64,000 bases of DNA from JAIRQX01 sp031556255 (GCA_031556255.1 JAVBTI010000105.1:1-64000); one strand, 5' to 3'; counted from the first letter of the stretch, positions 50,746 through 59,356 are shown. The notes: generated from the sequence alone by a model not told the origin. Translations and numbers: made by a program.

Positions 50746-51885
50746 CTAATGTTCCTTGACAAGGCCGGTGCTTTTTTGTTCATCCGCCGCCTCCGCGAAG
50801 GTTTGTTCATAGGTCCACCACCGGGTATATTGATGATTCACATCCCACAGCGGCGTTTTTTCGCCTATAACCGGGGTCACCAGAACCATATCCGGATTAT
50901 TATGCAGCGCCGTTAAATCAGTAAGCGGTGTATTCCAGTTATGAAGCGACAATTTGTATTTGGAATTGTGTACAGGTACCAGATATTTTGTTCGCAGAGC
51001 TGCGGCGGCGGCAAGTGTCTCCTCCGGCATCATATGGATCTTAGCCCATCCTTCGTCGTACTGTCCGTTTTCCAGAAAGGCTATGTCCACACTGCCGAAA
51101 CGTTCCCCCTGGTTTTTGAAATGCTCTCCGTAGCCAGAATCGCCCCCGATATAGATTTTATGCTCAGGCGTTTCCAGGAGGTATGCCGCCCACAGGGTAG
51201 AACTCTGGCTGAACAGCCCCCGCCCGGAAAAATGCCGCGCCGTTACGCAATAGATTGTGAACCCTGATTCAAGCTCGTAGTCCTCTTCCCAGTCCATCTC
51301 CACGATCTTATCTTCAGGGTAGCCCCAGCTTTTAAGATATTTACCCACGCCCAGCGGGCAGATAACCCTGCCCACTTTCTTTTTTATCCCTTTTACCGTC
51401 GGCTTGCTCAGATGGTCGTAGTGATCATGGGTGATGATCATGTAATCCACTTCGGGAATATCGTCCGGTTCATATATTTTCGTGCCCTCGAACGGTCCGT
51501 TGGTGAAAGGAATAGGGGATGCATTTTCCGAAAGTACGGGATCTACAAGGAGGCGTTTGCCCCCCGTTTGAATCATATATGAAGAGTGCCCGAACCATAT
51601 GATAACCTCTTCATTGATGTCGAGGGATTTCAGATCTGTTTTGACCGACGGCACAGGCTTTTTTGGCTTACCCTCGGACGATAGCATTTTAAATATGGAC
51701 GAAATCTTTCCGCCGTCTCCCGTTGTCATCGTCGTACTCTCATAGTTGGCGGCTTTTCCCTCTTTGAAATGGAGAGACGCGAGGACGCGGTCTTCATTCA
51801 GATTTTTCCCCGCGCAGGCGGATATTAAAAGAAGTACGGCAAGAACAAGGAGGCAGACCAGTGTGATTTTCATAATAATTACCAT
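50746..51885 (-). CDS. Metallo-beta-lactamase-fold lipoprotein (NAPE-PLD-like)
   Basis: About 375-379 residues with a lipoprotein leader (MKITLVCLLVLAVLLLISACAGK). The domain has the metal motif THDHYDHLSKP, the IIWFGHSSYMIQTGGKRLLVDPVL start typical of the NAPE-PLD/UlaG-like branch, and later GGDSGYGEHF and LVPVHNSKYKLSLH. Such proteins are zinc hydrolases, often of phosphodiesters; the substrate here is unknown. ATG 51885 or ATG 51873 could be the start, neither with a clear SD. It is the first gene upstream of flgH on the same strand but has its own function. Confidence 0.85.
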   Translation of the reverse strand: MVIIMKITLVCLLVLAVLLLISACAGKNLNEDRVLASLHFKEGKAANYESTTMTTGDGGKISSIFKMLSSEGKPKKPVPSVKTDLKSLDINEEVIIWFGHSSYMIQTGGKRLLVDPVLSENASPIPFTNGPFEGTKIYEPDDIPEVDYMIITHDHYDHLSKPTVKGIKKKVGRVICPLGVGKYLKSWGYPEDKIVEMDWEEDYELESGFTIYCVTARHFSGRGLFSQSSTLWAAYLLETPEHKIYIGGDSGYGEHFKNQGERFGSVDIAFLENGQYDEGWAKIHMMPEETLAAAAALRTKYLVPVHNSKYKLSLHNWNTPLTDLTALHNNPDMVLVTPVIGEKTPLWDVNHQYTRWWTYEQTFAEAADEQKSTGLVKEH

Positions 51886-51903
51886 ATACTTAGTTGTTCC
51901 CTT

Positions 51904-52080
51904 TCATGCATCCCGGGAATAATCCATGAAACGCTTTGTATTTTCTATCAACTCCGCCTTCTGGGCGGGGGTTAGCTTCATAAAAGCCTTGTATTCATGG
52001 TCTTTAATTTTATGGATAATTTTTCAGCCTGCTCTTTGCCCTTTTCCGTCAGGCGGAATGTCGGATTTTGTTTTCAGCCT
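51904..52080 (-). pseudogene. Remnant of a MarR-family regulator (3' end, frameshifted)
   Basis: On the minus strand the DNA encodes NPTFRLTEKGKEQAEK in one frame, then, after a one-base slip in a five-A run (plus-strand T-run 52020-52024), IIHKIKDHEYKAFMKLTP and AELIENTKRFMDYSRDA followed by a stop. This reads as the 'LTEKGK...LTPxQKxEL' wing and C-terminal helix of a MarR protein. The N-terminal two thirds are missing; the 5' side runs into the 3' end of the PH-like gene. An 11-bp direct repeat TTTTCAGCCTG (52021-52031 and 52071-52081) lies at the junction. Confidence 0.6.
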
Positions 52081-52552
52081 GTGCGGAGATAAGCGCGGCC
52101 ACCTCGCATGCAGGCATTGACAGCATTATAGACACCAGCCCCGCGAATAATTGAAATTGCAGCCCTATCAAGCTATTTGGTTCAGTATCCGCATATTTTT
52201 CAGGTTCTCCCAGGTGCAAGGTCAGCAGTTTCAGTGCGAGGACTTTCTTCACAGAGGCACCCTTTATACGCTCCCAAGGGAGGGTTTGTCCGGAGCCTAT
52301 GAGCGACCTGATCGTGAGGCCGCTGTCGTCAACAGACAGCAGCGGTATTTTTCTGAGCAGTATTATAATGCCCGCCAGCGATGCCAGAGCGGCAAATCCC
52401 ACAGCGCCTACAATCAGATACAATAATCCTCTTTCATAGGCACCCGCAGGCGGCATCGTGCGCAAAAGCCAAATTGTGCTTCCCAGAACAATAAATGTCG
52501 GTAAAATCAAAAGAATATACTTGGTTTTGCTGATTGTGAGCTCAGTACGCAT
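52049..52552 (-). CDS. Membrane protein with PH-like domain (STM3941-type)
   Basis: About 167 residues: two membrane helices (ILLILPTFIVLGSTIWLL and LLYLIVGAVGFAALASLAGIIILL) followed by a small beta domain (IPLLSVDDSGLTIRSLIGSGQTLPWERIKGASVKK) like bacterial PH-like domains. Function unknown. The start is set at ATG 52552, after AAGGTGTGAG; the in-frame extension to 52606 is unsupported. The last about 8 residues (ENKIRHSA) come from DNA shared with a MarR remnant in another frame, so the native C-terminus may have been lost. Confidence 0.6.
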   Translation of the reverse strand: MRTELTISKTKYILLILPTFIVLGSTIWLLRTMPPAGAYERGLLYLIVGAVGFAALASLAGIIILLRKIPLLSVDDSGLTIRSLIGSGQTLPWERIKGASVKKVLALKLLTLHLGEPEKYADTEPNSLIGLQFQLFAGLVSIMLSMPACEVAALISAQAENKIRHSA

Positions 52553-52608
52553 ACTCACACCTTTTTTATATCCGATTCCCCGGCGTGCCGCATAACAGTT
52601 TGGCACAT

Positions 52609-52752
52609 CTATAAGTTAGCCTTGCTGATGCCGGAACTCAAGTAATTCCTTTTCGTTCGTTGGGCAGGCGGAAACTTCCTTGGTGCTTCCACCGTATTCC
52701 GCTCTTCCACAGAGGCAACGCCTGATTTATAAGCGGCTCTTATATTGTCCAT
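52609..52752 (-). pseudogene. Short open frame, possibly a gene fragment
   Basis: A 47-codon frame beginning MDNIRAAYKSGVASVEE and ending YLSSGISKANL, continuing upstream without stop to 52797 (YKELSKINGISAQE) but without a start codon. The composition looks coding, but I recognise no family and see no SD. It lies in the same debris-like region as the MarR remnant. The rest of the 52.6-52.87 kb gap shows nothing else. Confidence 0.25.
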
Positions 52753-52876
52753 CTCCTGGGCAGAAATTCCGTTTATTTTGCTGAGTTCCTTATATCGCTA
52801 AACGGACCTCTTCGTACTTTTTATTTTATAAAATGCTCGCGCACGCACGTTTAATATCAATAAAAAAGTGCAACTT

Positions 52877-53338
52877 TTACTTTGCGTGTTTTTTAATATA
52901 TTCTTCGGCGTTTGCCGCGATCTTTTCCATCATTTTGAAAAAAAATGCTTTGTTACGGCCGGACAGCCCGTCCAAAATAAGCTCACTCCAGCCGGCAAGA
53001 GCTCTCTGTATACCTGCCTTTAAGGATTTCGCTTTTTCAGTGGGGTAAAGACAGTTTGTCCGCTTGTCCGACTCTGATGCCACTCGGGTGATGAAACCGT
53101 CTTCCTCCAGGTGCTGAAGAGCGCGGGAAATGTTGCTCGGATGAAGGAGAGGCATCTCCCGCAGTTTATCCTGTGTTATACCGGGGTTTTCAATAATTTC
53201 TGCTATGTATGGTACGTGGCTGCGGTTGGTTTTAGAGGGCCTTGGGGCAACAGAGCCTGCAAATATTTCATCGTACATTTTGCTCGCTTTTTCCACCAGC
53301 GCGAACCCTTTCAGCATGCTTATAGCATTGTATTCCAT
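52877..53338 (-). CDS. MarR-family transcriptional regulator
   Basis: A 153-residue winged helix protein. The recognition region is ITQDKLREMPLLHPSNISRALQHLEEDGFITRVASESDKRTNCLYPTEKAKSLKAG (about 50-110), with dimerisation helices at both ends. No cysteine pair suggests redox sensing: the only Cys is in the wing. It most likely represses its own or a neighbouring gene; the target is not apparent. It is separate from the MarR remnant at 51904-52080. Confidence 0.88.
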   Translation of the reverse strand: MEYNAISMLKGFALVEKASKMYDEIFAGSVAPRPSKTNRSHVPYIAEIIENPGITQDKLREMPLLHPSNISRALQHLEEDGFITRVASESDKRTNCLYPTEKAKSLKAGIQRALAGWSELILDGLSGRNKAFFFKMMEKIAANAEEYIKKHAK

Positions 53339-53425
53339 ACCTGCCTCTTGAGGTGATATATATCACAGACAAATTGCAAGCGCAAGCATCACCGCATATT
53401 AGTTCATGAATTGGTGAAAGGCTGG

Positions 53426-53680
53426 TCAGACCTGAAACCTAAGCCCTTTCAGCCGCGCTATCCTGCCGTAAAGGTATTCCAACTCTTCATAATCGTTCAC
53501 AGTCACGGTCGTGGAAAGGCTTATATACTTTTCGCCTTTGCTGAAGGTGGGGACGATGGATATTTCTTCGTAGTTGCAGAATATCTCTTCCACGCCGAAT
53601 GTGAAAGTGGATGTGTTTTCTCCGACTATTTTAAAAGTGTAAATAACGGGGAATTCGATACAATCTTTAATTTTTGACAT
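53426..53680 (-). CDS. DUF493 (YbeD-like) small protein
   Basis: 84 residues with the pattern of the DUF493 family: DCIEFPVIYTFKIVGENTSTF, then ISIVPTFSKGEKYISLSTTVTVNDYEELEYLYGRIARLKGLRF. The fold is ferredoxin-like and resembles ACT-type regulatory domains. The molecular role is not known. It lies between the MarR and Crp/Fnr genes on the same strand with its own short gaps. Confidence 0.8.
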   Translation of the reverse strand: MSKIKDCIEFPVIYTFKIVGENTSTFTFGVEEIFCNYEEISIVPTFSKGEKYISLSTTVTVNDYEELEYLYGRIARLKGLRFQV

Positions 53681-53743
53681 CCTTATTTACTCCGAAGAGG
53701 TAATATAATCTTTTGCGGAATAAAGTAAAGAGGGCAGGGGTGA

Positions 53744-54478
53744 TCAGCGTCCGCAGTGTTTTTCAAGATTATTATATACCGTGCACTTGTCCGCGTCGAC
53801 AAATTCCAGTGCACATTTATTTATATTGTTTACCAGCGCTCTGTTTATAAGGAGGTTATTGTTCTTTCTGCGGATCAGATCTTCTTTGTACCATTTGCCG
53901 AGGAGCCTGTCATAGCTGACGAGGCTTATGTACAGGGCGCTGGCGATCTCCTCCCGCTTGAATCTTGCGGGCAGCGGCAGCCACTCCTGCGACATATCGG
54001 CGCCGTATGTCCTGAGCATGTCGTGGAAAAACCGCGCGGCTTTTTTCTCTGCCTGCGCCGATGTGAGAAATATCGGCAGATGCATATATCTCCGGCTGCT
54101 TTGGCCGCACTCGTTCAAAAAAGCTCTGAAAAGGTCCGGGTGTGACGTCATAAGATCCTGCACAACTTCGTATTTCGTCGCGAGTACCTCGCTGTCCCTG
54201 AGCGCCTCGATAACCTTGCAGGCGGTATACTCTTTGAGCAGGATAAGCTGGTGATCCACAAGCCGCCCCGGCAGGATGAAAACCGTGAATTTGTCTTTGG
54301 ACAGCGCGCTGAAATGCTGGGTATTTCCCAGAAGGCCGCTTTTGAGCATCAGCAGATTGTTGTCTACAAGGCTATAAGGGATAGTGCGCTTTTTAGAAAA
54401 TTTGTGGAGAGTTCCTTCCTCTTCGAAAAAGTGCTTTATTTCGGGCGCGAGCTCAAGATGGAAAAAGAAATCTATCAT
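53744..54478 (-). CDS. Crp/Fnr-family regulator with C-terminal cysteine triad
   Basis: 244 residues: an N-terminal cyclic-nucleotide-binding-type beta roll (about 1-120, degenerate, without the phosphate-binding RxE box or the N-terminal FNR cysteines) and a helix-turn-helix at about 165-215 (RFKREEIASALYISLVSYDRLLGKWYKEDLI). The tail carries C222-x9-C232-x9-C242 as the only clustered cysteines. The nature of the signal is unknown; the tail could bind metal or sense redox. AGGAGG is eight bases before ATG. It lies downstream of the trihaem fusion and may regulate it. Confidence 0.85.
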   Translation of the reverse strand: MIDFFFHLELAPEIKHFFEEEGTLHKFSKKRTIPYSLVDNNLLMLKSGLLGNTQHFSALSKDKFTVFILPGRLVDHQLILLKEYTACKVIEALRDSEVLATKYEVVQDLMTSHPDLFRAFLNECGQSSRRYMHLPIFLTSAQAEKKAARFFHDMLRTYGADMSQEWLPLPARFKREEIASALYISLVSYDRLLGKWYKEDLIRRKNNNLLINRALVNNINKCALEFVDADKCTVYNNLEKHCGR

Positions 54479-54505
54479 CGACGTCCCCTCCTATAAACAT
54501 CAATG

Positions 54506-54548
54506 GCACAGGGCCGGAGGATTTGATGCATCCTCGGGCCTGCTGTGC
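54506..54548 (-). terminator. Long interrupted hairpin upstream of the Crp/Fnr gene
   Basis: Nested stems: GCACAG (54506-54511) with CTGTGC (54543-54548), GGCC (54512-54515) with GGCC (54537-54540), and GAGGAT (54517-54522) with ATCCTC (54530-54535), closing a 7-nt loop. There is no U-run on the downstream side. It may end the trihaem/HAD transcript or act in the leader of the regulator gene. Confidence 0.5.
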
Positions 54549-54643
54549 TTCACAAGTTAGAATTTGGTCAAACAATACATAAATGACTATACTTATATGC
54601 GGTGGCTCCGGTTCGGCGGGAGTGGATTCCGCCCTGCCTTTTA

Positions 54644-55087
54644 TTATATCCGCGCTACTGTTACAAGACGGATATCATCTATATGCTTCGTCAGTGGTAT
54701 GACATCGTCGTCATAGACCGTCAGTTTTATTCCGGGCAGTACCTCTCTGATTTTTCCAAGTATTGCCGCCTTATAGCATGAAATATTACCCTTTTCAATC
54801 GACCATATGTCAGTGAACCTGTGAAAAATCACAAGCGGCCTCAGCATGTGCGTATCGCACCAGAGCCGCGTTTTTTCCATATTTTCAGCGGCTCTGGCGG
54901 ATAGGAGCGCATATGGCCCCACGGGGGCGCGGACCAGCGCGGGCATGTCGTCCAGAAAATGCATCCGTTTCGAGCCCCTCATATAGCGCGCGATGGTGCC
55001 GTCTATATCGTAGATATTCAGCTCCTCTGCGCCTATACGCCTGAGCGCCCCCGAGAGTATTTTGAGCTGGAAATCGTACCTGATCAT
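54644..55087 (-). CDS. HAD-like protein
   Basis: 147 residues with the HAD motif I sequence NIYDIDGTIARY (D27 and D29), a motif II-like LLSARAAENMEKTRLW, and an acidic YDDDVIP near residue 128. It lacks a clear motif III lysine context and a cap, so it may be a phosphatase of small substrates or a non-catalytic relative. The start codon overlaps the stop of the trihaem fusion gene (ATGA), so the two are coupled. Why a HAD domain should accompany a periplasmic redox protein is unclear. Confidence 0.6.
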   Translation of the reverse strand: MIRYDFQLKILSGALRRIGAEELNIYDIDGTIARYMRGSKRMHFLDDMPALVRAPVGPYALLSARAAENMEKTRLWCDTHMLRPLVIFHRFTDIWSIEKGNISCYKAAILGKIREVLPGIKLTVYDDDVIPLTKHIDDIRLVTVARI

Positions 55088-56535
55088 TTTATTACTACTA
55101 TTGCGTTCGTTACCACTTCCTGTGCGAGCTTATGGCTGTCGGCCACGGCGCGGACTTTTATGAGGTAGGTTCCGGCTTTCGGCGCATCCCATTCGAGTGT
55201 CCAGTTAACCCATTTGTAAGGGTCGGTGTTCAGAGGAAGATCGAAGTTATGCCATGTTTTCCCGTCGTCCGCGCTGAACTGCAGGCGTGACGGTTTGATT
55301 CCCTGCCATGCGAACGCCCAACCTTCAAACTTGGCTTTCCTGCCGAAAACAGTGCCGTCTACGGCCGGGGTAAAGAAACCGGAATTAACCATCTGCATTG
55401 CGCCGGGTATTGGCGATATCTCTTCGTCAGGAACGACTATGTCATAGTCCTGCTCGGATACTTCGATGGTTTTCAGCCACATCGTGCTGGCGCTGCCTAT
55501 TTCCCCCGGCAGGGAGTACATAACAGGGCCGCCGAAATGCTCAGGCAGGTCTTTCCCGCGCAGTTTAAGGGACACCTGGCTCTTTTTAAACCAGTCGGTT
55601 TTCATGTTTACAGGGTTCATCCAGCCGTCGTAAGCGTACATCTTCAGATAGTTGGCGTTGGGTTTAACCCCTGCGTCTTTGAGAAGCTCCAGTATGGGTA
55701 CGCCTTCATATTCCGTCTGATAGATCATCGCCCCGCCTGCGGGGTTGATGGCGCACTGGCGCACTAAGGTGAGCTTTTCCTGCTTGAATTTTTTAAGATC
55801 GGCGATGGTGTAGGTTTTGGGTTTCGTCACGCCGGGGCCGGTGAGTGTTATGGTGTAGTTGCTCATGTTTTTCGGCAGGAACTCTTCAGGTTTGCCGTAG
55901 TTCTGTGCCACGTACTGGTCTTCCTGATCGGACATTTTGTTCTGGTTGGCACTGATTTTTGCGTTAAAAACAGCATCCATGGTGAAGCCGTCGCGGTAGC
56001 CTTCATAATTTTTCCGCAGGGTCAGCCATTCACGGACGGTGACCATCGGTGTGTCATAGTTGGGGCCGTCATCGGAGATGATAGTCCACCAACTGCTTGC
56101 AACGGACGGATTGTACTTTTCTCTGTCCCACAGCGATATGACACCATCCTCCGGGCGTACTATGTGGCAACTCCAGCAGTCGCCGGTGAAGCCGCGCTCA
56201 GGCGTGTGAGAGCCATGCAATGCCGTACCCATCTTGGGACCCAGGCCGCCGGCGGGAACGGTATGGCAGTTTATGCAATAGATCACGTCAATTTCCTTGC
56301 CGTAAGCCCGCCCCATGTCCGCCATGGCGTGCTGGATAGGCCCCGCCCGCTGGGACATCTCCCTGAGGTTGTTGTCATGGCAGGACAAACACCCCGCCTG
56401 CCCTGTCCGCAAATACACTTCGTTCCGGTAGGTCTCCGGGAACGCCCCTGTCTTGTTCGACCGCTTGACTTCGGCAAAAGCTATCGAAGCCAACAGGATC
56501 GTAAACACTAAAACAAACAATACTTTAATTTTCAT
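55084..56535 (-). CDS. Trihaem cytochrome c fused to a sulfite-oxidase-fold molybdopterin domain
   Basis: 483 residues. A Sec-type leader (KVLFVLVFTILLASIAFA) is followed by three CxxCH haem sites (C49-H53, C87-H91, C120-H124). From about 220 comes a sulfite-oxidase-like Mo-pterin domain (TKPKTYTIADLKKFKQEKLTLVRQC, C261 at the Mo-cysteine position; GVPILELLKDAG; AYDGWMNPVN), then a C-terminal Mo-co dimerisation Ig domain (FEGWAFAWQGIKPSRLQFSADDGKTWHN). The usual CAGNRR around the Mo cysteine is CAINPAGG, and no twin-arginine leader is seen. It may oxidise or reduce an S-oxo compound, or the Mo fold may be non-catalytic. AGGAGG precedes ATG. Confidence 0.8.
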   Translation of the reverse strand: MKIKVLFVLVFTILLASIAFAEVKRSNKTGAFPETYRNEVYLRTGQAGCLSCHDNNLREMSQRAGPIQHAMADMGRAYGKEIDVIYCINCHTVPAGGLGPKMGTALHGSHTPERGFTGDCWSCHIVRPEDGVISLWDREKYNPSVASSWWTIISDDGPNYDTPMVTVREWLTLRKNYEGYRDGFTMDAVFNAKISANQNKMSDQEDQYVAQNYGKPEEFLPKNMSNYTITLTGPGVTKPKTYTIADLKKFKQEKLTLVRQCAINPAGGAMIYQTEYEGVPILELLKDAGVKPNANYLKMYAYDGWMNPVNMKTDWFKKSQVSLKLRGKDLPEHFGGPVMYSLPGEIGSASTMWLKTIEVSEQDYDIVVPDEEISPIPGAMQMVNSGFFTPAVDGTVFGRKAKFEGWAFAWQGIKPSRLQFSADDGKTWHNFDLPLNTDPYKWVNWTLEWDAPKAGTYLIKVRAVADSHKLAQEVVTNAIVVIK

Positions 56536-57038
56536 AACCTACTCCTCCTAACACGGTTAATATCCGGCATATAGCAAGGAGTGAACAAAAAATCTTTAAC
56601 AGTATGACGTATATTTTTCACTTTTTTATATTTTATTTGGTTTGTAAAATAATGAAATCGGCCTTGTAGCAGGATAATTGAAGGTATATTTATAATATGG
56701 ATTTATTTTGACTTTTTACAATATTCCCGGCCGGTATTGAAAAGCCGCCTGCGGCGGATGCAGACTGTCCATAAAGTCGGTTTTTTTCTGCCTGCTGCTT
56801 ACGAAATAGAACCACAGAAGGTCTATATCAGACGCTGCGGCAAAAAATCCCCCGCCAGCGACAGTTGTTTGGATTATATAGACAGGGCTTTTGTCAAAAG
56901 ATACCCGGACGGCAAATGCGCTATAAACATAACACAGCCTGCCACAATGAAACCCGCCGGGCAACGGGAAAAAACGATAGACAATAAAAGACCGGTTATG
57001 TATAATTTTACCTTAATCTTTATATAAGGATGCTGACC
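56536..57038. other. Intergenic region between the trihaem fusion and serC
   Basis: A 500-bp gap between divergently oriented genes. It holds the ribosome-binding site of the minus-strand gene, an AT-rich stretch (56600-56715) likely to contain both promoters, an imperfect palindrome CAATA..CCGGCCGG..TATTG (56719-56739) and a CCGCC-TGC-GGCGG hairpin (56745-56757). An open frame at 56737-57027 reading toward serC has no SD and unlikely composition, so I do not call it a gene. No promoter could be assigned with confidence. Confidence 0.4.
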
Positions 57039-58127
57039 ATGTTTAAAGACAGAATTTACAATTTTTCCGCAGGTCCCTCGATGCTGCCCGTGCCGGTTTT
57101 GGAGCGCGCCGCGGCCGAAATGCTCAATTATAACGGCTCGGGTATGTCCGTCATGGAGATGAGCCATCGTGCCAAGGTTTATGATGAAATTTTCCAGAGC
57201 GTTAAGGAAAAGCTCCGCAAAGTCATGGACATCCCGTCCAACTATCATATCCTCTTCATGCAGGGCGGGGCGACCGGGGCATTCGCGTCCGTGGCCATGA
57301 ACCTCATGGGGGAAAACGGCAAGGCCGACTACGTCATCACGGGGAACTTCTCTAAAGCCGCCGCGTCTGAAGCAAAAAAGTACGGCGCCGTGAACATCGC
57401 CTTTGATACCGCCGACAAAAACCACACATACATCCCCGCCCAGAACGATCTGAAACTCACCCCCGGCGCGTCTTACTTCCACTACTGCGCCAACAACACC
57501 ATCTTTGGCACCGCGTGGAAATATATACCCACGGCGAACGGTGCGCCCGTTGTGTCCGATATGTCTTCCTGCATACTGTCGGAACCGGTGGACGTCTCAA
57601 AATTCGGTCTTATTTACGCCGGCGCGCAGAAAAATATGGCCCCCGCGGGTTTTGCCGTAATGATCCTCCGGGACGACGTGGCCGCCAAGCCTCTTCCATA
57701 CACGCCGAAAGTCCTTGACTACAATGTGATGATCAAGGATGATTCCATGCCGAACACGCCGCCCACCTACAACATATACATCCTCGGCCTTGTGCTCGAC
57801 TGGATACAGGGGTTGGGCGGGTTGAAAGAGATGGCGAAGATCAACAACGAAAAGGCAAAAATCCTTTACGATTTCCTTGACAACAGCAGATTTTATATGG
57901 CTCCCGCCCGGAGAGAGGCGCGTTCCATCATGAACATCACATTCAAAACCGCCACGGAAGAGTTGGACGCCAAGTTTTCCAAAGAAAGCGCGGCGGCAGG
58001 TTTTGCCAACCTCAAGGGGCACCGGCTTGTTGGCGGCATGCGGGCATCCATTTACAACGCTATGCCGGTGGAAGGCGTGAAAAAGTTGGTGGAGTTCATG
58101 GGTAAATTTGAAAAGGACAATCAATAG
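57039..58127 (+). CDS. serC: Phosphoserine aminotransferase
   Basis: About 362 residues; a PLP enzyme making 3-phosphoserine from 3-phosphohydroxypyruvate and glutamate. The sequence RIYNFSAGPSMLPVPVLERAAAEM, the PLP-contacting GGATGAFASVAMNLM, and IYAGAQKNMAPAGFAVMIL with the Schiff-base lysine (in QKN) are canonical. The start ATG 57039 gives the normal MFKDRIYNF start nine bases after AAGG; ATG 57030 is the alternative. It is two bases upstream of serA and forms a serine-biosynthesis operon. Confidence 0.96.
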   Translation: MFKDRIYNFSAGPSMLPVPVLERAAAEMLNYNGSGMSVMEMSHRAKVYDEIFQSVKEKLRKVMDIPSNYHILFMQGGATGAFASVAMNLMGENGKADYVITGNFSKAAASEAKKYGAVNIAFDTADKNHTYIPAQNDLKLTPGASYFHYCANNTIFGTAWKYIPTANGAPVVSDMSSCILSEPVDVSKFGLIYAGAQKNMAPAGFAVMILRDDVAAKPLPYTPKVLDYNVMIKDDSMPNTPPTYNIYILGLVLDWIQGLGGLKEMAKINNEKAKILYDFLDNSRFYMAPARREARSIMNITFKTATEELDAKFSKESAAAGFANLKGHRLVGGMRASIYNAMPVEGVKKLVEFMGKFEKDNQ

Positions 58128-58129
58128 CC

Positions 58130-59305
58130 ATGTACAAGATTAAAACACTAAATAAAATCTCTTTCGGCGGTCTTTCGCAGCTTCCCACGGAACTGTTCGA
58201 ATACGGCGACGGTATTGAAAGCCCGGACGGCATCCTCGTCCGTTCGGCGGACATGCAAAACTATGATTTCGCCGCCAACACCAACCTGCGTTCCATCGCG
58301 CGGGCGGGGGCGGGGGTGAACAATATCCCCGTGGCGAAATGCTCCGAGGCTGGAATCGTTGTATTCAACACTCCCGGCGCAAACGCCAACGCCGTGGCCG
58401 AGCTGGTGCTCTGTGCCCTCTTTTTGGCCTCCCGCGATGTGATCGGCGGGATAGAGTGGACAAAGGGGCTTGCGGGCGAAGGCGCCAACGTTCCTGCTCT
58501 TGTGGAAAAGGGGAAAAGCGCCTTTGTCGGGCCGGAGATAGCCGGTAAAACCCTCGGAGTGATAGGCCTTGGCGCCATCGGCATCCGTGTGGCAAATGCA
58601 GCCATCGAGCTCGGGATGAACGTATTCGGCTACGACCCTTACATTTCGGTCGAGGCAGCGTGGAAGCTCTCCCGTTATGTCAGCCACGCCAAAGACCTGA
58701 AAACTCTCTATGAAAAGTGTGATTACATCACCATCCATGTGCCCTATATGGACAGCACCAAGGGAATGATCAACAAAGACGCGATAACCATGATGAAAGA
58801 CGGGGTGAAAATTTTGAACTTCGCCCGGGGTGAGCTTGTGTCGAACGACATCATCGCCGCGCTGGAATCAGGCAAGGTCGGCAGATATGTTACGGATTTC
58901 CCCACGGCGGAGCTTATCAGGGCGAAGAACGTCATTCCCGTGCCGCACCTCGGTGCTTCCACGCCGGAGAGCGAGGAAAACTGCGCCGTCATGGCCGTGG
59001 CCCAGTTGAAAGATTATCTCATAAACGGAAATATCAAAAACTCGGTGAACTTACCCGACGTTTATATGGAAAGATCCGGCGTCTCGAGGCTCTCCATGAT
59101 CCACAGGAACATCCCGAACATGCTGACCAATATACTCTCCATCCTTACCGCCGAAAAGGTTAACGTGGAGAATATGATCAACAAGTCTAAAGGGGAATAC
59201 GCTTATACAATGCTTGATCTGAACAGCAGGATTCAGGACGCCGTTCTCGATAAAGTGCGCCACGCCCACGACATGCTGCGCCTGCGCGTGATAAAGGACG
59301 CGTAG
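58130..59305 (+). CDS. serA: D-3-phosphoglycerate dehydrogenase (short form with ACT domain)
   Basis: 391 residues; NAD-dependent oxidation of 3-phosphoglycerate, the first step to serine. The nucleotide motif GVIGLGAIGIRVANAAIELGM and the substrate segment ARAGAGVNNIPV are clear. NFARGELVSNDI contains the catalytic arginine, and VPHLGASTPESEENCA the catalytic histidine. The C-terminus (about 325-391, NMLTNILSILTAEKVNVENMINKSKGEYAYTMLDL) is an ACT domain, suggesting serine feedback. It is the E. coli-like short type. Confidence 0.94.
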   Translation: MYKIKTLNKISFGGLSQLPTELFEYGDGIESPDGILVRSADMQNYDFAANTNLRSIARAGAGVNNIPVAKCSEAGIVVFNTPGANANAVAELVLCALFLASRDVIGGIEWTKGLAGEGANVPALVEKGKSAFVGPEIAGKTLGVIGLGAIGIRVANAAIELGMNVFGYDPYISVEAAWKLSRYVSHAKDLKTLYEKCDYITIHVPYMDSTKGMINKDAITMMKDGVKILNFARGELVSNDIIAALESGKVGRYVTDFPTAELIRAKNVIPVPHLGASTPESEENCAVMAVAQLKDYLINGNIKNSVNLPDVYMERSGVSRLSMIHRNIPNMLTNILSILTAEKVNVENMINKSKGEYAYTMLDLNSRIQDAVLDKVRHAHDMLRLRVIKDA

Positions 59306-59332
59306 AACAAAATACACCAATTTCGCGATTTA

Positions 59333-59353
59333 GCCCTCCCCGCCGGGGAGGGC
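59333..59353. terminator. Bidirectional 9-bp hairpin between serA and tetR
   Basis: GCCCTCCCC (59333-59341), loop GCC, GGGGAGGGC (59345-59353). It lies between two converging genes and probably limits read-through from both sides, though neither side has a strong T-run. The motif resembles the hairpin at 15426-15446. Confidence 0.5.
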
Positions 59354-59356
59354 GGT

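Noticed and set aside
56737..57027. 96-codon plus-strand frame before serC
   Set aside because: No ribosome-binding site, crosses a hairpin region, and shows no recognisable motif.
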